The notes below the pieces were generated by a model. That model was not told the origin of the DNA and searched no databases. It saw only the letters and a list, made by a program, of their open reading frames with translations. A program made the translations under genes and the position numbers. Positions 33,301 through 42,200 of a stretch of DNA of 64,000 bases are shown here, one piece after another. Position 1 is the first letter of the stretch. Every line of letters begins with the position of its first letter. Origin of the DNA: DAOPYU01 sp942493245 (GTDB lineage: Bacteria; Sumerlaeota; Sumerlaeia; UBA8349); contig OW818685.1 in the NCBI GenBank assembly GCA_942493245.1, positions 5,394,001 to 5,458,000 on the forward strand, read 5' to 3'.

Positions 33301-35353
33301 GAACATCGCGCGGGAGGCTCTGGGCGCGTACATCGGGAATACAACCGATGGGAAACCGAATCCTAAAGCGGTTGCAATGGCGATAGAAATGTCGAAGGAT
33401 CCGAACCCGGAAGTACTGAAGTATGTGGTCTGTTCCGGTCTTGCACCCATCAAGGGAAAATCGGAAGAAGTCGTGCGGACTTTGCTCGACATAGCATACG
33501 CCTGCCAAGGCAAACGCGATTACTCGATGTTTGTCGCGTTTGGGGTCTGTGATGCCTTAAAAGAAGACCGGGCGGTCGCCAAAAAACTCCTGGACGCCGA
33601 CTTGGACGGATTTCTGAACGACCCCGAGAAAGCGTTGCACGCATTTGAGGTCTATGGCGACATCCTGGAAGAGTCTCCCCCCCGTACCCCGGACTGGGTG
33701 GCGGGTATGGCGGTAATCACGGGGAACAAGGAAAAGGAAGTCGTCTTTTACCTCACGGCAAAAGATCCCAAAGCGCGGACCGATCTACCCGCCTTCCGCA
33801 CGGCCGTCCGCGACACGCTCCTGAAAAACAAGGAACGGGGCGAACGCTGGTTGAAACAATTCTATCTGGATAAGAGTTACAAGACCTGGAGAGCGCTTGT
33901 GTCTGTCCCGTTCCAAGACCGTTATGTGTTCCCGGATTTTATCAAGGCGAGCGATACATTCGTGATCCTCCAGGACTTTCCGGCATACGTCACTCGCGAA
34001 GAAAAGGCTCAACGAATTGCAAACCTCCGGACTCCGGACTTGCAGATCGTAAAGGCCTCGGACATCACGCCCGCCAACGCCGGCGAGACGATCAAGCCCC
34101 TGCCCGCCGAGGCGCAGGCCGTGCTGGACAAAAAGAAAGCCCAACTGGAAGCCGAGCGGAAGGCCCTGATGGCGCCGTCGGAACTGCAACTCAAGGTCAA
34201 TGCGGCCAAACCGGGCGACACGATCCGGCTGGAAGCGAAAGAGTATGTCGGTGTGGTGACAATAGACAAACCGCTCACCCTCGAGGGCGCGGAGAACCGG
34301 GCGACCCTGCTGTCGGCCAAGACGTTTCCGCCGATGGAAACATCCCAGGAAGCGGGGAAAGAAATCATACCAGCCTTACTGACGATCAAGGGCGAAGGAG
34401 CGGTAGTGCTGCGGGACCTGCGGTTTAAACTGGAGACGCAGGGACAGGGGAGTTGTGTCATTCTCGTCAATCAGGCAAAAGCCCAGATTGTTGGTTGTGA
34501 AATTGAAAAAGCGCCATGGTCCGGAATAGGGATCATGGATTCCGACGCGGAAATCCGGGATTGCAGAATAGGCCATCTCGGGCGAAACGGAGTCAGTGTC
34601 CGGGTCACCCAGGGGAATCGGGAGAAGACGCGGGTTCTGGTTTCCGGTTGCGATTTTATTGAATGCGTGAATGTGGGTCTTTCGATCGGAGAAGGATGCG
34701 ACAACGTGACCGTCGAGAAATGCCGGATTTCCGGATCGTCCTGGCATGGCATCCGGTACGACAACGCGTCACCGAAGATTGTGGGGAACCTGATTTCCAA
34801 GAACTCCCGTTTCGGGATCTATGCGTCCGGAAAAACGAAGGCGACGGTCAAAGACAATGTCTTTGAAAGCGGCGAAATGGACGGGATCAGCTGCTGGTTC
34901 AATTCCAGTGACTTGATCGAGGGGAACACGTTTGTGGGGAACAAGCGCGATGCTATTAATATCGTGGGTGACAGCGCCCCCACGATCCGTCACAACATTT
35001 TCGCCCATAATGAGTCAGGGATTTCGTTCGCCAACACCGGTCAGGGTGACGCGCAGGCCGAAAACGCGGGCAAGCCGGTGATCGAGGCGAACCTGTTCTG
35101 GGACAATAAGGTGGATTTTCCGTTTGGGATGAACATCTCGGAGAAGAAGGACGCGAACGGGCGGGCGATTTATGAAAAGCCGAAATTGGACGCGAAGAGC
35201 CTGACGAGCGATCCGAAGTTTATCGACGCGGCGGGGCGGAATTACGGGTTGCAGCCCGACTCGCCGGCGCTCGCCGCGGGCATGGGCGTCAAGTCGCACC
35301 TCCCGTTCGAGAAGGCCGGTGCGGATGTAAAGAAGGAGCAGGAGAAACCGTAA
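30305..35353 (+). CDS. BlaR1-like M56 membrane peptidase fused to prepilin-like, helical-repeat and beta-helix regions
   Basis: 1,682 residues, about three times a normal BlaR1. Residues 1-420 are the M56 unit: membrane helices near 14-40, 45-66, 195-225 and 402-420, and the zinc motif His291-Glu-Met-Gly-His295 in THEMGHVARRDDL, with the downstream Glu in YERERACDD. It should cleave BlaI when activated. The usual penicillin-binding sensor is absent. Instead there is a duplicated linker (SVETKEAQKE / SVETKETPKR), a segment (about 616-695) with WDDLVGPDKAL and CPEGGEYSLAGTEPEVTCS, a pattern typical of prepilin tails, a helical HEAT-like part with a coiled coil (about 785-1235), and a right-handed parallel beta-helix (about 1290-1635; NVTVEKCRISGSSWHGIRY, SGIGIMDSDAEIRDC). 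The outer part would be the sensor. The frame is unbroken. Confidence 0.9.
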   Translation: MLTEAIGWPLAPGSGVAILFDCALKGAFLLLTVWVLLRLVLRRAPAAARYALCVAATGGLLALPAVSALAPRWSLPLPERWARLATEAPAIAPEEVSASRLSPQSAPLSLEPVEWLPPFDDEWKNNPFLTRGSGEKMEPRNDTVPPASDGIKGADRPDASAVSDETVAAAARVKNPPLAPSRADQFTFRWPSAPVMLTGAWAGGAAVAFLPWVVGLCALRRLLRRSRRIERGGAVEQLEALCRSLALPAPPLYETDRSLVPMAGSFFGSFILLPPDAAAWSEAKLRNVLTHEMGHVARRDDLAYLAARLAAALHWFNPFVWALLRVLRYERERACDDLVLRQGAASCDYASHLVEILKNASSVHPAMLAATPMACPRRLEKRIVAILDDHLNRKGLTMRNRITTLAVVTALTLSLGGATVTRSVETKEAQKENALQPSTGTQTETVVTRSVETKETPKRIPLQPPTKALTRTTITLKDVLVSARPDTSGPWVSSGLRFLCRGESNEVNILIFESEGAASHSEGVAPYSPNGDSNTGLAKTRENGSVKFLCSEANVGALVGKIGKEGTPFLIGERRAVRILESGVLYLGFNDAYGSPDDNTGSFKVYVGSYVRGEPTPLQKCLKNRLLIREAKAEWAKANGKQSSDVPKWDDLVGPDKALKEKPVCPEGGEYSLAGTEPEVTCSKHAETRWVAATSVQQTTLDTATSAVGKQATASAAPQEYTLPEGHVSAFGKDYQYAFLSGDGAGYKPPDYEGFFPDDEEAGKKLDDLLQDDAFNRTKWMDDDEVCRMVRQGLKRSEKKNDIMSWLGGTGHLGKSPQNPDAIEIAYHLYGDPWLRDNALSFGLSKIEPVKPAAVLKAFVEIAIKDGRFGGAVHSMQSGAKGQEKQILQYIEPYLKSDTEYCVQMAKQFQRIFSEAEGVEKPQLSPEDEEAQKKYMEKWKKEAEERKQAFFTMSDDERRQKIRGMNFLFGPGGENVEEDNKILDILAKYTKDSDQQVRWNIAREALGAYIGNTTDGKPNPKAVAMAIEMSKDPNPEVLKYVVCSGLAPIKGKSEEVVRTLLDIAYACQGKRDYSMFVAFGVCDALKEDRAVAKKLLDADLDGFLNDPEKALHAFEVYGDILEESPPRTPDWVAGMAVITGNKEKEVVFYLTAKDPKARTDLPAFRTAVRDTLLKNKERGERWLKQFYLDKSYKTWRALVSVPFQDRYVFPDFIKASDTFVILQDFPAYVTREEKAQRIANLRTPDLQIVKASDITPANAGETIKPLPAEAQAVLDKKKAQLEAERKALMAPSELQLKVNAAKPGDTIRLEAKEYVGVVTIDKPLTLEGAENRATLLSAKTFPPMETSQEAGKEIIPALLTIKGEGAVVLRDLRFKLETQGQGSCVILVNQAKAQIVGCEIEKAPWSGIGIMDSDAEIRDCRIGHLGRNGVSVRVTQGNREKTRVLVSGCDFIECVNVGLSIGEGCDNVTVEKCRISGSSWHGIRYDNASPKIVGNLISKNSRFGIYASGKTKATVKDNVFESGEMDGISCWFNSSDLIEGNTFVGNKRDAINIVGDSAPTIRHNIFAHNESGISFANTGQGDAQAENAGKPVIEANLFWDNKVDFPFGMNISEKKDANGRAIYEKPKLDAKSLTSDPKFIDAAGRNYGLQPDSPALAAGMGVKSHLPFEKAGADVKKEQEKP
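31559..31721 (+). repeat. Imperfect tandem duplication inside the M56 gene
   Basis: Two consecutive ~81-bp units (31559-31640, 31641-31721), both containing agtgtggaaacgaaagaa and ctcttcaacct, encode SVETKEAQKE... and SVETKETPKR.... They lie in the linker just outside the last membrane helix, and both copies keep the reading frame. Confidence 0.75.
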
Positions 35354-36466
35354 ACCCGAACCCGATCGGGGGGAGGGCTTCCTTCTCCCCGGGAGGCGGA
35401 AGGTGGGGCCGGGTTCTCGATTTTGTTTGGAAACCTGCCGGATTCCGGATGTGTTGTGGAAGGGTGTTCCGCAGATTTGCCGTTGAGGCGCGTCAGCCCC
35501 GCTGGGGAAACGCGCCTCTATTTTTTATGGCCGAAGCGCAGAACCTGATTTCTCATCCACGAAGAACCGCTCGAAAAAGGTTCGCGCGGAGACGCGACCC
35601 AGAGAAAAACCGCGAAAACAGCGAAAGCCGCGAGAACAGATTTTTTTGTACTCCTATCACGCAGAATCAACGCAAGCAGCGATGTTTTTCCCCGTACAAA
35701 CAGATGGATGCCGGAACCGATGTTTTAACGCAAAGTCGCAAAGGTGCAAAGACGCAACGATTCATGGACCTTCCGTTTCTGTCGTCCACACATTTCATCT
35801 CTGTTTTCGGTTCGGTTTTGGGATCGCGCCGCCATCCCCCATCCGGAGACCTTTGCGTCTTTGCGTCTTTGCGTTATGTGGTTTTACACGTCCCTTTTTT
35901 TCTGTTCATGAAATCATTGCGGTCTGCGTAGATTTTGCGAGATAGTAGTAGGAAAACCCGAGCGAACGGGGATGAAAAGAATCATCGCGCAGAGACGCAG
36001 GGACGCGGAGACGTTTTGTTGTCAGCCACATGAGGCACAAAAGTCCTGGCGCAGCGAAGCCGCAACCAAAACCCATTTAACGCGAAGGCGCGAAGACGCA
36101 GAGTCGCAGAGATTCAGTATTTTGCAGACCGTTGAGATTTTCCCGACACTCGTTCTCGCGGTTTGTGCCCCGTCCCCTCTCCATTCACGCCTCTCTGCGT
36201 CCTTGCGTTCTGGGGTGTTACCCGTTCCGTTCTTTCCGTTCATGAAATCGTCGCGGTTTGCGCAGGCTCTGGGAGAGAGGCGTACCCGGGCATGAAATCC
36301 TCCGAAAAACGGTGTGGGGTGGTTTCGTGCTTTTCTTTCGGGACGGTTTTGCCTACGATGGGGGAAGAATGACAGAGCAGGGGCGCGCGCGTTCGTTGAG
36401 GCGGGGTCGGAGCGATCCGCAAGCCGGGGCATGAAAACGAATGAAAGCGGACGGAGGGAGCGACTC
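35354..36466. repeat. 1.1-kb gap of large palindromic repeat words
   Basis: No supported gene. Left arm aacgcaaagtcgcaaaggtg (from 35729) has its partner near 35850-35875 (ctttgcgtctttgcgtctttgcg); a second pair is gcgcagagacgcagggacgc (35989 on) with cctctctgcgtccttgcgtt (about 36190-36210). Both end in near-identical words, tttctgttcatgaaatcatt (35899 on) and tttccgttcatgaaatcgtc. A 160-residue frame here is made of these words and is not a gene. Confidence 0.7.
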
Positions 36467-37984
36467 ATGGCGATGGTGATCTATGAAATCAACACGGCGG
36501 TCTGGCTGGCCGAGCAGCCGTGGTTCAACCCGGCGGCGCCGGACGTGGCGGCGGTGCCCGAGGCGCAGGTGCGCGAGTGGGCGGCGCTGGGGGTGGACGT
36601 GGTGTGGTTTCTGGGGGTGTGGCGCAAGGGCGAGGCGACGCGGCGCATCAGCCTGGAGAATCGCGAGTTGCGTCAGAATTTCGAGCGCGTGCTGCCGGGG
36701 TGCGGGCCGGAGGCGATCGCGGGATCGCCGTTCAGCGTCTGGGACTATTCGCTCGACCCGGCCTATGGCGGGGCGGATTCGCTCAAGCGATTGCGTGCGA
36801 AACTGCACGCCCAGGGGTTGCGGCTGATGCTGGATTTTGTGCCGAACCACCTGGCGGTGGACCACCCGTGGGTGACGGCGTACCCGGAGCGTTTTGTCGA
36901 AGGGAACGCGTTTGAGATCCAGCGCGAGCCGCAGAATTATTTCCGCGCGCCGGGAGAACCGGAGCGGGTTCTGGCCCACGGGCGCGATCCGTATTTCGCC
37001 GGGTGGACGGACACGGCGCAGGTGAATTACCACAACCGGTCGGCGCGGCAGGCCATGATCGAGTTGCTGTTGCGGGTGGCGGACGAGTGCGACGCGGTGC
37101 GCTGCGACATGGCGATGCTGGTGACGAATGCGGTGTTTCGCAACACGTGGGGGGATCTGTCGGTGCTCGACTATCCGGCGGGCGGGCCGCCGGAGTTCTG
37201 GGAAGAGGCCATCGGGGCGGTGCGCGCGCGGCACCCGGAATTTCTCTTCATGGCGGAGGTGTACTGGAATCTCGAGCGGGAATTGCAGCGGCAGGGGTTC
37301 GATCTGACCTACGACAAGTGGATTTACGACCATGCGCGCCAGGGGAATGGTCTGGCGCTGCGCGACCGGCTGGAAAAGACGGCCGATTGCCGCGAGAAAA
37401 TGGTCTTATTTCTGGAAAATCACGACGAGTCGCGGGCGGCGGCGGCGTTCGGCCCGCGCGAGCGGGCGGCGGCGGCTCTGATGGCGACGCTGCCGGGGGC
37501 GCAGCTGTTGCACGAGGGGCAGTTCGAGGGGCGGCGGGCGCATGTGCCCGTGCAGATGTGCCGGCGGCCCGTCGAGACGCCGGACGCGGCTCTCGAGGCG
37601 TTCTATCGCGAGTTGATGCGGCTGATGCAGGAACCGGTGATCCGGCAGGGCGAGTGGACGCAGCCGCCAGTGTGGGCGGCATGGGAGGGGAATATCAGCG
37701 ACCGGGCGATCGCGGCCAGCCTGCGGGTTCAGGGCGCGCAGCGGCTGCTGACGGTGGCGAACCTGGGGATGCATCCGGCGCAGGCCTATTGTGCCGTGTC
37801 GCTCGATTCGGTGGATGCGCCGGTGGTGGCGCTGCGGTGCCGGTTTTGCGAGGAGTGCTATTACCGCGAGCGCGAGGCGTTGCTGCAAAAGGGGTTGTAT
37901 CTGGATCTGGCGCCGGGTGAGTTCCATGTGCTGGAGATTGGCGCGGCGGCGCCGGGCGTGGAGCCGAACGACTGCGCGGACTGA
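36467..37984 (+). CDS. GH13 family (alpha-amylase-like) enzyme
   Basis: A 505-residue cytoplasmic protein without signal peptide. All four GH13 signature regions are intact: Asp123...Asn-His128 in DFVPNHLAVDHPW, nucleophile Asp214 in DAVRCDMAML, acid/base Glu264 in FLFMAEVYWN, and His319-Asp320 in LENHDESR. The TIM barrel runs from about 5 to 380 and a beta-sandwich domain closes the protein (about 400-495). It should hydrolyse or rearrange alpha-1,4-glucans or a related sugar; the subfamily cannot be told. GGAGGGAG lies about 6 nt before the ATG. Unlike most hydrolases here it stays in the cytoplasm, so storage glycogen or imported oligosaccharide is the likely substrate. It has no partner genes. 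Confidence 0.93.
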   Translation: MAMVIYEINTAVWLAEQPWFNPAAPDVAAVPEAQVREWAALGVDVVWFLGVWRKGEATRRISLENRELRQNFERVLPGCGPEAIAGSPFSVWDYSLDPAYGGADSLKRLRAKLHAQGLRLMLDFVPNHLAVDHPWVTAYPERFVEGNAFEIQREPQNYFRAPGEPERVLAHGRDPYFAGWTDTAQVNYHNRSARQAMIELLLRVADECDAVRCDMAMLVTNAVFRNTWGDLSVLDYPAGGPPEFWEEAIGAVRARHPEFLFMAEVYWNLERELQRQGFDLTYDKWIYDHARQGNGLALRDRLEKTADCREKMVLFLENHDESRAAAAFGPRERAAAALMATLPGAQLLHEGQFEGRRAHVPVQMCRRPVETPDAALEAFYRELMRLMQEPVIRQGEWTQPPVWAAWEGNISDRAIAASLRVQGAQRLLTVANLGMHPAQAYCAVSLDSVDAPVVALRCRFCEECYYREREALLQKGLYLDLAPGEFHVLEIGAAAPGVEPNDCAD

Positions 37985-38910
37985 TGTGTCCCTTTCGACC
38001 GGGGAAGCCTTCCGCGCGAGAACGGTCGCGGCGGGAGGATTTTCGGGACAGGGTATTTTGGGGGGAGGCACAACATGTTGTCATCTCGTTTCAGAGCACA
38101 TACAACATCCGATGCTCTCGTCGAAAAATTTGGGGTTGTTTCGACGGTTTTCGGGTTCAGAGGCCTCGGAAACGAGAGGGACGCGTCCTGGTTTTTTGAG
38201 TGAAGTGAGGGGAGGGCGCACAGAAACTTATTCATTTTTCTTCAGATCGTCCTGACGATGCAGGAAAGGTCTGTCGCGTTCTCCCCGTAAACGTTGTCGC
38301 CGCAATGGAGCATCAAAACCCCGCATAAAACAGGCCTTTTCGGTGAATTATCTTCTTGTAAAGGATCGGTGAAAACTTAGTGAGACAATATATGGGCGCG
38401 CCCTGTTTCGCGAGCGACTGGAATTTCAGAGTCCGGGCGCGATTTTTTTTGTGCGGAAGGCGGAAAACTTCTTGACAGAGGCGTCCCCCAAATGCCACCG
38501 TAAGAGTACGCTGATCCACGGGAGGGCTGCTGTTAAGCCGTAACCGGGGAAAGACTCGGCCTGAGAGGGCAGAGTCTAAAAGCGAAAAAAGGGTTTTCTT
38601 CTTTCGAGCAGTATAGTTTTTTGGGGTGACGTGGTTTCGCTTTGACCTGTTTGGGGGTTGAGTTTTTGCTCTTGACGGGGGTCGTTACCGGGGTCTGATC
38701 CGACCTCTCAAGGAGAAGTACGGGTTGTTTTCGCGCGGGGTTTAAAAGCGTGGGGGTTGGCGCTTTTACTGAATCTACGGAGATTGCCCGCGTGAAAATC
38801 GCATGTTTCATCTGTCCCGGGCGGGTTTTGACCGGGCAAGGGGCGTGGGGAATAGGCCACGCGCCGGTTTTTTTGCTTGTGAGAAGAGGCGCGCGGGCGT
38901 TCTTTTTGGG
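37985..38910. other. Long intergenic region without a supported gene
   Basis: An acaacatgttgt palindrome lies near 38068-38079. Between about 38394 and 38450 a cgcgccc/gggcgcg stem with an inner gact/agtc stem is followed by gattttttttg, a terminator-like structure 400 nt after the GH13 gene, possibly ending a small RNA. TTGACA at about 38472 has no spaced -10. A 139-residue minus frame (38533-38952) is low-complexity and not accepted. Confidence 0.45.
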
Positions 38911-38940
38911 TTGACGGTTCGCGGGCGGTTGGAGTATAAG
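38911..38940 (+). promoter_or_regulatory. Candidate promoter of the giant surface-protein gene
   Basis: TTGACG (38911-38916) and TATAAG (38935-38940) with an 18-bp spacer resemble a sigma-70 promoter. It would give an untranslated leader of about 320 nt before the ATG at 39268, long enough for regulatory structure; I recognised no known riboswitch in it. Confidence 0.5.
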
Positions 38941-39267
38941 TTGAAAAGCCAAGGGCTAGACAAAATTTTTACAGGTTTTTTCCGAGCGGTATCGAAGTGC
39001 GTGGAAGCATGAACGAGAAGCAGGCGGGAGAGATTGTTTTTGTGCAAACGGAAGGGCAGTAAGGCGCCCGCCGTCAAAAAGAGCGACACAAGAGTGGCTA
39101 TGGACATAGGCGAGGGACAGAACAGTTGGGTTCGCAGCGAGCGTGGTTCCTGCGGGGAGGGTTTGCTTCCCTTGCAGGATACTGCGTTTTTGCGTTATAG
39201 CGGGTGTGGTACCAGAGAAACGGTTTCAACAGAAGAGGACATTCTTCTCATAAGGAGAGCAAAGGCG

Positions 39268-42200
39268 ATGAGTAAGGCGAAAAGATCCACCCCAATCCTC
39301 AAAGCGGTAGCGGCATTTTTGGTGCTGATTGCGACCGCAGCGCTATTCGGACCTCAAGCGCAGGGACAAACTGCGGCGGGCAATCTGCTGATTGACCTGG
39401 ACGCGAGCACACTGACAGCGGGCGCACTGGCCAGTTGGACGAACGAGGGCTCCCTGGGGGGCGCGTTCACCAGTTCGACGGCGAATCCCGTTGTCGAAAC
39501 AGTCCAGGGAGTGTCGGCTGTCACGTTTGCCAATACGTGGCTGAAGTCCAACTTCCTGACCACGGCAGATTTCACCGGCGGCAGCGACTGGTCGGTTGAA
39601 CTCTGGGCAATCAATCCTTCGGTCGGGGGTGACGAGGGGATGCTCACGTGGTCAAACCGCGGCGAGGACAATCAGAACGCGGCTTGCGCCTACAGCACCG
39701 CTGCCGGTTGGGGCGCCTTTGCGGGGTGGGGACCTGGCGACATAGGGTACGTGAACGCCATTCCGCCGACGGCTGGCATCTGGCACCATATTACCTACAC
39801 CTATGCGGGAGGGGCGAATGCGCCTCTGACCATCTATGTGGATGGTGTGCAGAACAACCAGGCCAACAAGAGCCTGAACATCCACGGCCCGGGCGACACC
39901 CAGGCCATGCCGGTGATGCTGGGCGGTTCCACGGGGGGCGACGCCACGGGGTTGGCCGCCAACGTGACCGAGCAGTGGTTCACAGGCTCGCTCTCCAAGG
40001 TCCGCATCCATAACGGCGCGTTGAGCGCTGCGGACGTGCTGGCCAACTACAATCTGGAAAAGACGGCTTATCTGGCGCCGGCGTTGATGATCACCGCGCC
40101 GGTCTCGTATGGGTTGTACTACGGCTCGGTTCCGCTGAATACGGATAGCGCGCCCCAGACGGTCACGATCAAGAACGCGGGGACGACCGATCTGACTTTT
40201 GGCACGCCGGCCGCGTCCGTCACGGGCGCCGCTGCGGCGGAATACCAGATCGTACCGGGTTTCGACACGACGCCTCTGGCGCCGGGCGCGACCCGCACGA
40301 TTCAGGTGCTGCTCCACCCGACCTCGGCGAGTTTCAAGGTGGCGCAGCTGGTTTTCAACACCAACAGCGCAGTGACGGTGACGCCGATTGATCTGCTGGG
40401 CGGCACCCCGACGGTCCTGGACACGGCGGGCGCCTTGCTGGTGGACCTCAAAATGACCGGTTTGGCCGTCGATACGCAGACGACCTGGACGAACGAAGGA
40501 ACGCTGGGCGGGAATTTCATCAACCCCACGGGGTCGTATCCGCAGGTCGGCACGATTCAGGGTGTGCAGGCGGTCGGGTTCAACCGGACGTGGTTGAAGT
40601 CGGATTTCCTGTCCACGGCGGATTTCACCGGCAACAGCGACTGGTCGCTCGAGACGTGGGTGTACAACCCCTATGTGGATGGCGAAGAGCAGGTGGTCAC
40701 GTGGAGTAATCGCGGCGAGGAAAACAAAAATGCCGCCTTCCTCTATGGAACCTCGACCGGTTGGGGCGCGTTCGGCGGCTGGGGCGCGGGCGATATGCCG
40801 TACTTGAATGCGATCCCGCCGGTGGGCGGAACCTGGCATCAGGTCACAGTCACCTATGCGGGCGGCGCGAATAGCCCGTTGAAGGTGTATGTGGATGGAA
40901 GGCTCAACAACACCGGTTCGAAGAATTTGTCTATCCACGGCCCCGGCGACGCTCAGGCGATGCCGATCATCCTGGGCGGTTCGACGGGCGACAATCCCAA
41001 TGGCTTGAACGCCAATGCGGAAGGCTGGTGGTACACGGGTGCGATGGCGGCGGTGCGGTTCCACGACAACGCGCTGACGGCGGCCCAGGTGTACAGCAAC
41101 TACCTGTGCGAGCAGGCGGACTACAGCGGAACCATGCAGGTGAACATCACCCCCGCCGAGGCGGTGGCGGCTGGTGTGCAGTGGCGCTTTGCCACGGATG
41201 CCCCCGGGACGTGGCGCAACAGTGGCGACACGGTGACGATCGGCGGGGCGCAAGGACAGACGATCGAGTACAAGGCGGTGGCGGGTTGGCAGCGTCGGCC
41301 CGATGAAAAGGTGGCCGTGACAGCCGGTCAGGCGACCGTGGTGGATGCGTTTGTTCTGCGTCAAGGCGCGCCGCTTGTCTATGTGGTGCATGAGAACGCG
41401 TCCATTCAGGCGAAGCTGGAAGCCTTCCTGAAGGACATGTATGGGCAGAACGTCGAAGTGCGCTGGTTCGAGAACGACGATCCCCGCCTGAACACGTTCC
41501 GGAATAAAAACCGGGCGATGACCGCGGCGGTGAACACGGCGCTGGTGGCCGAACTCAACGCGGCGAACCTGATTATCTTCTCGCGCAACATCTCGAGCGG
41601 CGATTACGCGTCGAACGATGAAGAGAAAGCGGCGTGGGATGCCATTACGACGCCGATGATAATTCACTCGGGGCATCAGATGCGTTCGACCCACTGGAAC
41701 CTGGTCAACTCGACGACAATGGCGGCGTTGCCGGTTCAGGATATTGATGTTGTGGACGCGGGCGATCCGCTCTTCAACGGGGTTGCGATCAACGGAGGCA
41801 AGGTGCGGATTTACAATGTGCCGACGAAGACGGATCTTCTGAATCTTGCCGTCGCCACGAACGTGGTGGCGACCTACAACAACGCCGGAACGGCGATTCC
41901 GGTGGTCATGCGTTGGAACGGCACCGAGACCAACTATTATGCCGGTTCGCCGCGTGGGCCCAAGGGACCGCGCGTGGTCTGGATTTCGCCGGAAGGGGTC
42001 GGGGCGCTGACTGACGTGCCGAGTGGGGGCGATTTCCTCACATCGTTGACCCCGGCGGGCCTTCAGATGTATCGCAATGCGCTGACCCAGTACGTCGCGA
42101 TTCCGTCTGTGAACGTGCAGGCGCTGAATTTCGGTCTGCTGCGGCTGGGTGGCGCGGCGGTGAGCAAGACGGCGGTGATCACGAACCAGTCGGCGGCGGA

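Noticed and set aside
35449..35931. 160-residue plus-strand frame
   Set aside because: Its peptides (LTQSRKGAKTQRF, LCVFASLR) are translations of palindromic repeat words seen in many genomes; no ribosome binding site.
38533..38952. 139-residue minus-strand frame before the giant gene
   Set aside because: Pro/Lys/Thr-rich low-complexity sequence, no domain, no ribosome binding site, and it overlaps the candidate promoter.
39009..39062. 17-codon leader frame before the giant gene
   Set aside because: No correctly spaced ribosome binding site and no attenuator structure beside it.
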